The position numbers were made by a program, and so were the translations under genes. A stretch of 64,000 bases of DNA from NCBI GenBank assembly GCA_016182965.1, contig JACPFM010000136.1, positions 28,915-92,914 of the forward strand, written 5' to 3'. The DNA comes from Deltaproteobacteria bacterium. Lineage in GTDB: Bacteria; Myxococcota_A; Polyangia; Polyangiales; JADJMO01. Within the stretch, counting starts at the first letter, position 1. Every line of letters begins with the position of its first letter. Below the pieces are notes generated by a model. That model did no database searches and was not told where the DNA came from. It was given only the letters and a program-made list of their open reading frames with translations. Positions 8,331-16,470 of the stretch are shown here, piece by piece.

Positions 8331-8561
8331 CCCCGGACTGAAGTCCGGGGCACCGACAGCCGGGCGAAGCCCTCCGGGCTACGAGCGCTCGCTCTGGAGG
8401 AAGTGACGCGGTCGACGGCCCGGTGAAGTCGCCTGCACCCGTGTATCTTCGGCCCGTTCGCCGCTGGACGTCCTTGCGGCGACAGCCCCGAGCCAGTCTG
8501 GCGAGCCGGTGAAGTCCGAAGGACTTGAGGTGCAGTCGGTGCCCCGGACTTCAGTCCGGGG
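8331..8561. repeat. 27-bp perfect inverted repeat pair around a GC palindrome
   Basis: The sequence at 8331-8357 is the exact reverse complement of 8535-8561. Each arm contains a palindrome of the type CCCCGGACT..AGTCCGGGG (9-bp stem) followed by CACCGAC. The second arm is followed by GGGCATTTTC, a short T run. The region separates two convergent genes, so the arms may work as bidirectional terminators. The interval also contains smaller related hairpins (8358-8380). Copies this exact look like a mobile or REP-like intergenic element. Confidence 0.8.
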
Positions 8562-8580
8562 GGCATTTTCCGACAGGTCT

Positions 8581-10419
8581 TCAGCCCTCGTCGCCGCTGT
8601 AGAGCGCGTCGATCTGGTCCGCGAACTTCTTCTGCACGACGTTGCGCTTGAGCTTCAGCGTCGGCGTCAGCTCACCGGTGTCGATGCCGAAGACCTTGTC
8701 GAGGACGGCGAACTTCTTCACCTGCTCGACGCGCGCGAGATCCTGGTTCACGCGGTCGATCTGGCGCTGGATCTCGGCGCGGACCTCCGGCAGCTCGTGC
8801 GCGCGCGCGCCGTCGAGCCCGCGCTCCTGCGCCCACTTCGCGGTGGCCTCCGGATCGAGGGTGACGAGGCAGGTCAGGTACTTGCGGCGATCGCCGATGA
8901 CCACCGCCTCGCCGACGAGCGGGTGCTGCTTGAGCGCGCCCTCGATGTTCTTCGGCGTGACGTTCTTGCCGCCCGCGGTGATGATGATGTCCTTCTTGCG
9001 GCCCGTGATCGAGAGGAAGCCCTCGTCGTCGAACACGCCGAGATCGCCGGAGTGCAGCCAGCCGTCGACGAGCGTCTCGGCGGTGGCGGCCGGCTCCTTG
9101 TAGTAGCCGAGGAAGACGTTGGGACCTCGGAAGACGATCTCGTCGTCCTTCGCGATGCGCACGTCGACCCCGGGGATCGCCGGCCCGACCGAGCCGAACT
9201 TCGTGCGGCCCGGGCGGTTGAAGCTCGTCGGGCCGGTGCCCTCGGACTGGCCGTAGACCTCGTTGATCATGATGTCGAGCGTGGCGAAGAACTCGATCAC
9301 CTCGCGGGCGATCGGCGCCGCGCCGCTGACGAAGAAGCGGCCGCGATCGAACCCGATCGCCTGCTTCACCTTCGAGAACACGAGCTTCTTGGCGAGCGCG
9401 TACTGCGCGGCGAGCGCGACGGGCAGCTCGGTGCCGCGCGCCTTGTGCTGCGCGACCTTGGCGCCGACGGAGAGCGCCCAGTCGGCGATCTTCTTCTTGC
9501 TGCCGGTGGCCTCGCCGAGCTTCGCGCTGAGCGCGGCGTAGAACTTCTCCCAGATGCGCGGCACGCCGAAGAACACCGTCGGGCGCGCCTCCTTGAGGTT
9601 GTCGGGGACCTTCTCGATCGACTCGGCGAACCACACCTTCATGCCGGTGGTCACCGGGCCGTGGACTGTGAACATCTGCTCGGCGATGTGCGACAGCGGC
9701 AGGTACGAGAGCGTCACGTCGGCCGCGCTGATGTCGGTGATCTCCTGCGCGACCGCCGCCGTCCAGGCGAGGTTCCGGTGCGAGAGCATCACGCCCTTGG
9801 GCGGGCCGGTGGTGCCCGAGGTGTAGATCAGCGTCGCGAGGCCGCCCGGTTCGAGGGCGTCGACGCGCTGGAAGAAGCGCTGGTCCTCGACCCGATCGCC
9901 ATGCGCCAGGAACTCCTCCCACGACATGACGAGGGGGTCGCCCGCCCACGCGGGCGCGGCGCGATCGTCGACGCGCTTGGCGTCGCGCATCATGACCACG
10001 TGCCGCAGGTGGGGCAGCTCGCCGCGCTTCTCGTCGATCTTCTTCCACTGCACCTCGTTCTCGACGAGGACCACCGCCGACTCGGCGTGGTGCACGATGT
10101 ACTGCACCTCGCTCGGCGAGCAGGTCGTGTAGATGCCCGCCGGCGCGCCGCCGATGCACATCGCGGCGAGGTCCATGATCACCCACTCGGGGCGGTTGAA
10201 CCCGAGGATGCACACCGTCGGCACGCCCTCGTTGCCGCGCGCCGGATCGGGCTCGAGCCCGAGCGCGATGAGCGCCTTGCCCGCGCGCTTCACGAGCTCG
10301 GCGTACTCGTGCCACGTCGTGGTGCGCCACTCGCCGCCGCGCTTCTCGAGGTAGGCGGGCTCGGTCGGGCGGATGCGCTGCTGGCGGAAGAGGCGGCTGG
10401 GGATGGTGTCGCTGCTCAC
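8581..10419 (-). CDS. Long-chain fatty-acid-CoA ligase (AMP-binding, FadD15-like)
   Basis: The enzyme activates long-chain fatty acids to acyl-CoA through an acyl-adenylate. The 612-residue protein carries the AMP-binding signature YTSGTTGPPKG at residues ~199-209, the adenylation motifs YGQSEGTGP and GWLHSGDLG, and the C-terminal ITGRKKDIIITAGGKNVTP segment containing the hinge and active-site lysine region. Size and motifs fit the FadD15/long-chain ACSL group, which lacks a signal peptide and associates peripherally with membranes. The start is GTG 10419 (MSSDTIPSRLFRQQ). It is convergent with the kinase gene and 50 bp downstream of the GNAT gene. Confidence 0.94.
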   Translation of the reverse strand: MSSDTIPSRLFRQQRIRPTEPAYLEKRGGEWRTTTWHEYAELVKRAGKALIALGLEPDPARGNEGVPTVCILGFNRPEWVIMDLAAMCIGGAPAGIYTTCSPSEVQYIVHHAESAVVLVENEVQWKKIDEKRGELPHLRHVVMMRDAKRVDDRAAPAWAGDPLVMSWEEFLAHGDRVEDQRFFQRVDALEPGGLATLIYTSGTTGPPKGVMLSHRNLAWTAAVAQEITDISAADVTLSYLPLSHIAEQMFTVHGPVTTGMKVWFAESIEKVPDNLKEARPTVFFGVPRIWEKFYAALSAKLGEATGSKKKIADWALSVGAKVAQHKARGTELPVALAAQYALAKKLVFSKVKQAIGFDRGRFFVSGAAPIAREVIEFFATLDIMINEVYGQSEGTGPTSFNRPGRTKFGSVGPAIPGVDVRIAKDDEIVFRGPNVFLGYYKEPAATAETLVDGWLHSGDLGVFDDEGFLSITGRKKDIIITAGGKNVTPKNIEGALKQHPLVGEAVVIGDRRKYLTCLVTLDPEATAKWAQERGLDGARAHELPEVRAEIQRQIDRVNQDLARVEQVKKFAVLDKVFGIDTGELTPTLKLKRNVVQKKFADQIDALYSGDEG

Positions 10420-10469
10420 CGGCGCAACATATCAGAGCCGCAGCCGTTCGCAGTCCGGCGCGAGCGCCC

Positions 10470-11051
10470 TCACTGCGCTGCGCGCATGCGATTGTCCGGG
10501 ATCAGGTTCGCGCGCGCGGCCGGCGCCGTTCGCTCGTATTCCAGCAGGTCGCCGAGCATGTCGTGATCGTGGCTGCCGACCAGGGTCATGCCCACGCGCT
10601 CGAGCACTCGTCGCGAAGCGAGATGCCACGAAGGGGTGCAGGCGCGGACGACCCGCACCGTCGGCTCGGCGAGCGCCCACTCGACGGCGGCGCGGGTGCC
10701 CTCGGTCGCGTAGCCCCGGCACTGCAGCTCCTGCTCGACGCCGTAGCCGACCTCGACGGCGCCGTCGGCGTCGGGGCCGCCGTGGAAGACCACGCTGCCC
10801 ACCACGCGGCGCGCACCGTGACGCGTGATCATCACGCGGTCGCCCCAGAGGCGGTAGTCGGGGTTGGCTCGGATCGCCTGCAGATCGGCGCAGAACGCGC
10901 GCTCGACGAGCGCGGGCCCGGGCCACGCATCGGGCAGCCGCGCGTCGAGGACCGACTCCGCCACCTCACGACGACCCTCGAGCATCGCCTCGACGATCGC
11001 GAGCGTGACGGGCACCATGATCAGGCGCTCGGTGTGGAGTGTCGGCGTCAC
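10470..11051 (-). CDS. GNAT family N-acetyltransferase (Acetyltransf_3 type)
   Basis: This 193-residue protein transfers an acetyl group from acetyl-CoA to an unknown amine. It opens with LHTERLIMVPVTL, the typical first strand of the RimJ/RimL-like GNAT group. The acetyl-CoA binding region is EVGYGVEQELQCRGYATEG (Q/RxxGxG/A in the form QCRGYA), followed by A-SWHLASRRVLERVGM. GTG 11051 was chosen because the longer frame adds over 100 residues of composition-driven shadow. Its stop lies 50 bp before the acyl-CoA ligase start, so the two may be co-transcribed. The substrate cannot be inferred. Confidence 0.85.
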   Translation of the reverse strand: MTPTLHTERLIMVPVTLAIVEAMLEGRREVAESVLDARLPDAWPGPALVERAFCADLQAIRANPDYRLWGDRVMITRHGARRVVGSVVFHGGPDADGAVEVGYGVEQELQCRGYATEGTRAAVEWALAEPTVRVVRACTPSWHLASRRVLERVGMTLVGSHDHDMLGDLLEYERTAPAARANLIPDNRMRAAQ

Positions 11052-11197
11052 CGGCCGATCTTTGCTCGAAAGATCGCGATCGGGAAGCGCGACCTCGTCA
11101 AAAAGAGACGACGCGACGCGCCACCGCGATGCGGCGAAACCAGCCTGCGTCGTGCATTTTCGGCGCGCTCGACCGCGAGTGATACGCTGCGGCACCG

Positions 11198-11695
11198 ATG
11201 CCGATGTTTGGGCGCCTTCCCCTGCTTGCTCTGGTCCTCGTCGCCTGCTCCTCCCAGACCTCGTATCCGCCGGCAGCGACCGACGCGTCCGTGGATACGA
11301 GCAAGGACTCCGCCGTCGTCGACACGGCCCCGTCCGAGACGCCGGCCGACACGGCAGCGGCGTGCGCCAGCGACGAGACGCGCTGCGGCACCGCATGCGT
11401 GAAGCTGATCAGCGATCCGGCGAACTGCGGCGCCTGCGGGAAGGCGTGCGCGAGCGATGAGGTCTGCGTCGGCGCGTCGTGCGCGTGCGCCACGGGCAAG
11501 ACGAAGTGCGGCAGCGCGTGCGTCGACACCCAGACCGACGGCGCGAACTGCGGCGCGTGCGGCAAGGCGTGCGTCACGGGCGAGACGTGCAACGAAGGCA
11601 AGTGCCTCGCGCCGTGTCCGACCGGTCAGACGCGCTGCGGTGCGGTCTGCGTCGACACGCAGGCCGATCCGAGGCCTGCTCCGGCAAATGCGTGA
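11198..11695 (+). CDS. Cys-rich repeat lipoprotein, 5' part of a frameshifted gene
   Basis: The frame starts at ATG 11198 with a lipoprotein signal (MFGRLPLLALVLVACSS, lipobox Cys ~16) and an Asp/Thr/Ser-rich linker. It then has cysteine units of the form DPANCGACGKAC. It runs into a stop at 11693-11695 after CVDTQADPRPAPANA, in the middle of a repeat unit. The same protein pattern resumes in another frame from 11671. About one repeat's worth of sequence seems lost at 11665-11675. So this is either a gene broken by an out-of-frame deletion or a sequencing/assembly error in a repeat. Confidence 0.6.
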   Translation: MPMFGRLPLLALVLVACSSQTSYPPAATDASVDTSKDSAVVDTAPSETPADTAAACASDETRCGTACVKLISDPANCGACGKACASDEVCVGASCACATGKTKCGSACVDTQTDGANCGACGKACVTGETCNEGKCLAPCPTGQTRCGAVCVDTQADPRPAPANA

Positions 11696-12981
11696 ACGTC
11701 GGCTTCGACGTGAACAACTGCGGCGCCTGCGGCAAGGTCTGCCCGACGGGCACCAGCGGCACCGCCGGCTGCACCAGCGGCTCCTGCGTGCTCACCTGCG
11801 CGACGGGCTACGGCAACTGCGACGACGACGCGACCAACGGCTGCGAGATCACCCTCGCCAACAACGACAAGAACTGCGGCGTCTGCGGCAAGGCGTGCAC
11901 CGCGACCGAGACCTGCCTCTCGTCCAAGTGCGAGTGCAAGACGGGCACGACCCGCTGCTCCGGCGTGTGCGTCGACACGACGAGCTCGGACGCCAACTGC
12001 GGTCTGTGCGGCAGGGTCTGCCCCGCCGGCGAGAGCTGCGCGGCGTCGGCCTGCCAGTGCAAGACCGGCTTCACCCGCTGCGGCACGGCGTGCACCGACA
12101 CCAAGACCGACGCGAGCAACTGTGGCGCGTGCGGCGCCGCGTGCGGCTACGGCAAGGTGTGCAGCGCCGGCATGTGCTGCCCCGCCGGTCAGATCGCCTG
12201 CGGCGGCGTGTGCGTCGATCCGAGCACCGATCCGAGCAACTGCGGCGCGTGCGGCACCGCCTGCAGCGGCACCACGGCCTACTGCGCGTCGGGCACCTGC
12301 TCCGGCGCGTGCGGCGCCGGTACCACCGCCTGCAGCTACGCGTGCGTCGACACCACCAAGGATCCGAAGAACTGCGGCGTCTGCGGGAAGGCGTGTCTGG
12401 CGACCGAGGTGTGCTTCGGGAGCGCGTGCCTGCAGGGAGGGTTCCCGGGGTCGGGGATCGTGAACGTGACGCAGGCCACGCGGATCAACCAGTGGGTCGG
12501 GACGCCCGGGCAGCTGTGGCAGCGGTGCTACTCGAAGGCGGTCAACGGCGGCACCGGAGCGACCTTCCGGTCCCTCTGCAGCGGCAAGGCGCCGACGGTC
12601 ACCGTCGCGCGACTGAACTCTGCGGGGGTCACGCGCGTCATGGGGGGCTACAACACCGGCGCTTGGGCGAGCTCGGCGACAGGCGCCTATATCGGCAGCA
12701 GCGCGAACTTCCTGTTCTCGATCACCAACGACTTCAAGCACACGTACCCTGGCACCTCCACCACGTCGACGTCGTACGCGTACAACAACTCGAGTTACGG
12801 GCCCACGTTCGGCGGCGGGCACGACTGGCACGTGAACAGCACGATGAACGGCGGTTACTGCTACCTCGGGCACACGTACACGTGCCGCGTCGGAACGTAC
12901 CCCTCGACCACCTGCCAAGCCGATCTCTGCGGCACGTACAGCTCGTGGACCGTCGAAGACCTCGAGGTTTGGTACAAGTGA
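11671..12981 (+). CDS. Cys-rich repeat plus TLDc-like protein, 3' part of the frameshifted gene
   Basis: This is the continuation of the gene above in a different frame; a GTG at 11692 is the first plausible independent start. It has six more CGxCGxxC units, then from residue ~250 a domain with LWQRCYSKAVNGGTGATF, CSGKAPTVTVARL, VMGGYNTGAWASS and ANFLFSITND. That pattern resembles TLDc domains of eukaryotic oxidation-resistance proteins. A final Cys-containing GGHDWHVNSTMNGGYCYLG stretch follows. The intact product would be a surface lipoprotein of about 590 residues. No RBS or signal precedes the 3' part, so alone it would not be exported. Confidence 0.6.
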   Translation, partial: EACSGKCVNVGFDVNNCGACGKVCPTGTSGTAGCTSGSCVLTCATGYGNCDDDATNGCEITLANNDKNCGVCGKACTATETCLSSKCECKTGTTRCSGVCVDTTSSDANCGLCGRVCPAGESCAASACQCKTGFTRCGTACTDTKTDASNCGACGAACGYGKVCSAGMCCPAGQIACGGVCVDPSTDPSNCGACGTACSGTTAYCASGTCSGACGAGTTACSYACVDTTKDPKNCGVCGKACLATEVCFGSACLQGGFPGSGIVNVTQATRINQWVGTPGQLWQRCYSKAVNGGTGATFRSLCSGKAPTVTVARLNSAGVTRVMGGYNTGAWASSATGAYIGSSANFLFSITNDFKHTYPGTSTTSTSYAYNNSSYGPTFGGGHDWHVNSTMNGGYCYLGHTYTCRVGTYPSTTCQADLCGTYSSWTVEDLEVWYK

Positions 12982-12982
12982 G

Positions 12983-13588
12983 TCACCCGCGCACGCGGAA
13001 CACCCCCGCGGCGCGCACGCTCCGCCCCTCGAGATCGGCGGCCGTCGGCACCTCGTAGCGCGCGAGGCGCTCGACGCCGTCGCTCGGGAAGTACGCGCGA
13101 CCGGGATCGCCGATCAGCGCGGTGCCGCCGGCGCGCACGTGCGCGCGAAGGAACGGGAACACCCGCTCGGCGAGCGGACGCTCGTAGGCGACGTCGCCCG
13201 CGAGGATCACGTCGACGTCGACCGCGGCCTCGGTCAGCAGATCGACCAGCAGATCGACGCAGCGCGCCTCCACCTCCACGGCGTTGAGCGCGGCGTTCGC
13301 GCGCGTCGCCTCGACCGCGCGTGGATCGATGTCGGTCGCGAGGACCCGACGGGCGCCCGCGCGGGCGGCGGCGATCGCGACGAGCCCCGAGCCGGTGCCG
13401 AGATCGAGCACGCAGAGGTCGCGGACGACCTCCGGCCGATCGAGGACGAAGCGCGCGAGCGCCTGCCCGCCGAGCCAGGGGAAGCCCCAGTACGGCGGCG
13501 GTCCTTCGCGGGACTCCTGCTCCCACAGCGCCGAGATCGAGTCGGCGATCCACAGGCGCAGCTCGGGGACGAACGGCACCGCCGTCAC
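12983..13588 (-). CDS. Class I SAM-dependent methyltransferase, ETFB-lysine/PrmA-like
   Basis: The 201-residue protein has the SAM-binding motif I VLDLGTGSGLVAIAAARAGA, then ATDIDPRAVEATRANAALN (motif II) and VDVILAGDVAYE. The segment PPPYWGFPWLGGQALARFVLD just before motif I is characteristic of the METTL20/ETFB-lysine methyltransferase group, whose members methylate lysines of the electron-transfer flavoprotein beta subunit. Bacterial members are often labelled nicotinamide N-methyltransferase-like. The substrate here is inferred only by family. The start is GTG 13588 (VTAVPFVPELRLW). Its stop is two bases from the stop of the upstream Cys-rich gene, and it is divergent from the TauE gene with about 90 bp between. 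Confidence 0.85.
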   Translation of the reverse strand: MTAVPFVPELRLWIADSISALWEQESREGPPPYWGFPWLGGQALARFVLDRPEVVRDLCVLDLGTGSGLVAIAAARAGARRVLATDIDPRAVEATRANAALNAVEVEARCVDLLVDLLTEAAVDVDVILAGDVAYERPLAERVFPFLRAHVRAGGTALIGDPGRAYFPSDGVERLARYEVPTAADLEGRSVRAAGVFRVRG

Positions 13589-13678
13589 GTGCGCGCAAGA
13601 CGGCGAATCCACCCGGTCCACGCGGGAAGCTTCAGGCGGCTTGGCGCGGTTCGCAAACGACCCTACAGCGGGCGCGCG

Positions 13679-14458
13679 TTGTCGCTGCTGATCCTGTTCC
13701 TCGCCGCGCTCGTCGCGGGCGCCGTGAACTCGGTCGCCGGCGGCGGGACGCTGCTGACCTTCCCCGCGCTCCTCTCGATCGGCGTGCCGCCGATCGCCGC
13801 CAACGCGACCTCCACCGTCGCGCTGGTGCCCGGATCGTTCGCGGCGTTCTGGGGCTATCGCGACGAGCTGCGGGCTTCGCACGGCGCCGCCGCGGGCAGC
13901 GGGCGCGAGATGCTCTGGTTCGCCGTGCCGAGCCTGATCGGGGGCGTCATCGGCGCGCTGTTCGTCGACCGCGTCGGCGACCGCGCGTTCGCGCGCGTGG
14001 TGCCGTGGCTCATCTTCGGCGCCACGGCGCTGTTCGCGCTGCAGCCAGTAGTGAAGCGCTGGCTCGAGCGTGGGGCCGACGCCGAGCCGGGCCGCTCGCG
14101 GCTGGGATGGGTGATCGCGTTCCAGCTGCTGGTCGCCGTCTACGGCGGGTTCTTCGGCGCGGGGATCGGCATCCTGATGCTCGCGGCGCTCGGGTTCCTC
14201 GGCGTGCGCGGCATCCACCGCATGAACGGCGTGAAGAACTTCGCGGCCGTCTGCATCAACGGCGTGGCCGCGATCACCTTCGTCGCGCTCGGTCGCGTCC
14301 AGCCGATCTACGCGGCGGTGATGGCGATCGGCGCAATCGTCGGGGGGCTCGCTGGCGCCGGTATCGCCAGGCGCCTCGGGGAGACCAACGTTCGGCGCCT
14401 CGTCGTCGTCATCGGCGTCGCCATCGGCGTGACCATGCTCGTCCGAGGGCGAGCGTGA
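13679..14458 (+). CDS. TauE/SafE family sulfite/organosulfonate exporter-like membrane protein
   Basis: The family exports sulfite, sulfoacetate or related anions, or acts as a generic anion permease. The protein of about 259 residues has seven to eight hydrophobic segments. It carries both hallmark duplicated motifs: GAVNSVAGGGTLLTFPALL near the N-terminus and YGGFFGAGIGILMLAALGFLG in the second half. The start is uncertain: TTG 13679 gives the family-typical beginning, while longer in-frame options add charged, non-membrane sequence. A perfect 13-bp stem follows at 14471. A link to the sulfate-activation genes about 10 kb away is possible but not shown. Confidence 0.88.
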   Translation: MSLLILFLAALVAGAVNSVAGGGTLLTFPALLSIGVPPIAANATSTVALVPGSFAAFWGYRDELRASHGAAAGSGREMLWFAVPSLIGGVIGALFVDRVGDRAFARVVPWLIFGATALFALQPVVKRWLERGADAEPGRSRLGWVIAFQLLVAVYGGFFGAGIGILMLAALGFLGVRGIHRMNGVKNFAAVCINGVAAITFVALGRVQPIYAAVMAIGAIVGGLAGAGIARRLGETNVRRLVVVIGVAIGVTMLVRGRA

Positions 14459-14470
14459 CGACAAAAAGCA

Positions 14471-14522
14471 AATCGCGCTGCGGCGGGCCCAGGGGGGGGG
14501 CTGGCCTCACCGCAGCGCGATT
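14471..14522. terminator. Perfect 13-bp stem hairpin between convergent genes
   Basis: AATCGCGCTGCGG (14471-14483) pairs exactly with 14510-14522 around a G-rich loop. Read on the minus strand the hairpin is followed by TTGCTTTTTGT, giving a U-rich tract. On the plus strand no U run follows, but a second small hairpin does. It is placed between the stop of the TauE-like gene (+) and the stop of the small membrane protein (-), and so probably serves both. Confidence 0.75.
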
Positions 14523-14684
14523 GGGCTGTTTGCAGCCATCGGGCCAACCACTCCAGGACGTGGTTTCGCGCACTTGCGACCAGTACTATCGCGGTCGCAT
14601 TTCATCTCTGCGATTGCCCCGAGCGGTGGTGCATCCCTATGGACGATGTAGGTGGGGACAGACGAGGACAACCTGTGGGTAGTC

Positions 14685-14951
14685 TCAGCTTGGGCGGCGC
14701 ACGGCCCGCACACCGGCCACCAGCGCGGGGATGCTCAGCACGGCCACGACGGCCGCCCACACCAGCTCGCGTCGCGCGAGCATGGAGCCGACGACCGCGA
14801 GCATGACGACGGCGGTGGCGAGGTCGGCGCGACGTCGCACCTCGGCGAGCGAGCGCCGCCACCCCGGCCAGAGGATCGGGCCGATCACGGGCAGCAGCCG
14901 CAGCGTCAGCGCCGCGAGCAACGCCACCACGAGCAGCCGCTTGATCGTCAC
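14685..14951 (-). CDS. Small hypothetical membrane protein
   Basis: An 88-residue protein that starts at ATG 14951 (MTIKRLLVVALLAALTLRLLPVIG). It has a first hydrophobic helix at ~4-24, a basic loop (WRRSLAEVRRRAD) and further helices at ~45-58 and ~65-82, ending in RRPS. The charge pattern is credible for a two- or three-span inner-membrane protein. No family is recognised. It is divergent from the aldehyde dehydrogenase gene and convergent with the TauE-like gene. Confidence 0.55.
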   Translation of the reverse strand: MTIKRLLVVALLAALTLRLLPVIGPILWPGWRRSLAEVRRRADLATAVVMLAVVGSMLARRELVWAAVVAVLSIPALVAGVRAVRRPS

Positions 14952-14998
14952 GCGCCGACCATCGCACGTCGTCCAGTGCGCCCCAATGCGGCAGCCTC

Positions 14999-15045
14999 GG
15001 TCGGGCGGCGCGTTCTCGGGCGGCGCGTTCTCGGGCGGTGCGCTT
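14999..15045. repeat. 15-bp tandem repeat, about three copies
   Basis: Three units with core CTCGGGCGGCGCGTT lie in the gap upstream of the aldehyde dehydrogenase, the last one degenerate. They fall in the divergent promoter region, so they may affect transcription, but no factor can be assigned. Confidence 0.65.
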
Positions 15046-15083
15046 GGCGGGCCGGCGCGGCGGTCCTACCGTGTGGCGGCACC

Positions 15084-16463
15084 ATGTCCGCACACTCCGA
15101 GATAGCGGCGACGATCGCCCGGCTCCGCTCGACCTTCGCCTCCGGTCGCACCCGCTCGATCGAGTGGCGCATGCGTCAGCTCGACGCCATTCGCCGCATG
15201 CTCGTCGATCGCGAGGACGAGATCCTCGACGCGCTCCACGTCGACGTCGGCAAGCCGCGCCTCGAGGGGTGGATCGCCGAGGTCGGCTTCATGGTCAAAG
15301 AGGTCGATCACACCATCAAGCACCTCGCCGAGTGGATGCGCCCCGAGAAGGTCGCCGCGCCGCTCGTGCTGCAGCCCGCGCGCGCCGAGATCCACAAAGA
15401 GCCGCTCGGTGTGTGCCTGGTGATCTCGCCCTGGAACTACCCCTTCCAGCTGGCGATGGCGCCGCTGGTCGGCGCGCTCTCGGCGGGCAACTGCGTGCTG
15501 ATCAAGCCGAGCGAGGTCGCGCCGCACACCTCCGCGCTGCTCGCGCGGCTGCTCCCGCAGTACCTCGAGCCCGACGCGGTCGCGGTGATCGAAGGCGGCG
15601 TCCGCGAGACGACCGAGCTCCTCGAGCAGCAGTTCGACCACATCTTCTATACCGGCAACGGCCACGTCGGCCGCATCGTCATGACGGCCGCGGCGAAGCA
15701 CCTCACGCCGGTGGTCCTCGAGCTCGGCGGCAAGAGCCCGTGCATCGTCGACAAGCAGGTCGATCTCGACGTCGCCGCGCGGCGCATCACCTGGGGCAAG
15801 TTCTACAACGCCGGGCAGACCTGCGTGGCGCCCGACTACGTGCTGGTGCACGAGCAGGTCCGCGACGCCTTCCTCGACAAGGTGCGCGCCACGGTGCGCG
15901 AGTTCTACGGCGACGATCCGAAGAAGAGCCCCGACTACGGTCGCATCGTCAACGAGCGGCACCACAAGCGCCTGTCGCAGCTGCTCCGGTCCGGCGAGGC
16001 GGTCACCCGCGTCGACGTCGACGAGGCCGATCGCTACATCTCGCCGACCGTCCTCCGCGACGTGTCGACCGACAGCAAGGCGATGGAGGACGAGATCTTC
16101 GGGCCGATCCTCCCGGTGTTGTCGTACCGCGAGCCCGAGGAGGTCCTGCGGTTCATCAACGATCGACCGAAGCCCCTCGCGCTGTACGTGTTCTCCGAGA
16201 ACGAGTCGCTGCAGTCGAAGATCCTCGCCAACACCTCGTCGGGCGGCGTGTCGATCAACCACGTCTGGCTGCACCTCGGCGTGCCCGATCTGCCGTTCGG
16301 CGGCGTCGGCGAGAGCGGCCTCGGCGCCTATCACGGCAAGTACAGCTTCGACACGTTCACCCACAAGAAGGGCGTGCTCCGCAAGCCGCTCAAGATGGAC
16401 CCGCCGATCATGTACCCGCCGTACGACGGGCTGAAGGCGCGCCTGCTGAAGCTCCTCGCGTGA
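15084..16463 (+). CDS. Aldehyde dehydrogenase, ALDH3 (fatty aldehyde) class
   Basis: The enzyme oxidises medium- and long-chain aldehydes to acids with NAD(P)+. The 459-residue length is short, as in ALDH3/coniferyl-aldehyde-type enzymes. It shows SPWNYPFQLAM (cofactor site), FYTGN in the nucleotide-binding loop, the general base Glu213 in LELGGKSP and the catalytic Cys247 in NAGQTCVAPDY. It ends in the family-typical FGGVGESGLGAYHGKYSFDTFTH segment. The start is ATG 15084. The thioesterase-like gene starts 7 bp after its stop, so the two form a small lipid/aldehyde operon. Confidence 0.95.
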   Translation: MSAHSEIAATIARLRSTFASGRTRSIEWRMRQLDAIRRMLVDREDEILDALHVDVGKPRLEGWIAEVGFMVKEVDHTIKHLAEWMRPEKVAAPLVLQPARAEIHKEPLGVCLVISPWNYPFQLAMAPLVGALSAGNCVLIKPSEVAPHTSALLARLLPQYLEPDAVAVIEGGVRETTELLEQQFDHIFYTGNGHVGRIVMTAAAKHLTPVVLELGGKSPCIVDKQVDLDVAARRITWGKFYNAGQTCVAPDYVLVHEQVRDAFLDKVRATVREFYGDDPKKSPDYGRIVNERHHKRLSQLLRSGEAVTRVDVDEADRYISPTVLRDVSTDSKAMEDEIFGPILPVLSYREPEEVLRFINDRPKPLALYVFSENESLQSKILANTSSGGVSINHVWLHLGVPDLPFGGVGESGLGAYHGKYSFDTFTHKKGVLRKPLKMDPPIMYPPYDGLKARLLKLLA

Positions 16464-16470
16464 GACCAGC

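Noticed and set aside
9263..9541. Open frames antisense to the acyl-CoA ligase
   Set aside because: They mirror the ligase codons, lack any family motif and are absent of a plausible start signal.
12122..12463. Ala/Arg-rich frame inside the Cys-rich gene
   Set aside because: A shifted reading of cysteine repeats; no independent start or motif.
14471..14522. Riboswitch between TauE-like gene and neighbours
   Set aside because: The structure is a simple hairpin located after stop codons on both sides, which fits a terminator.
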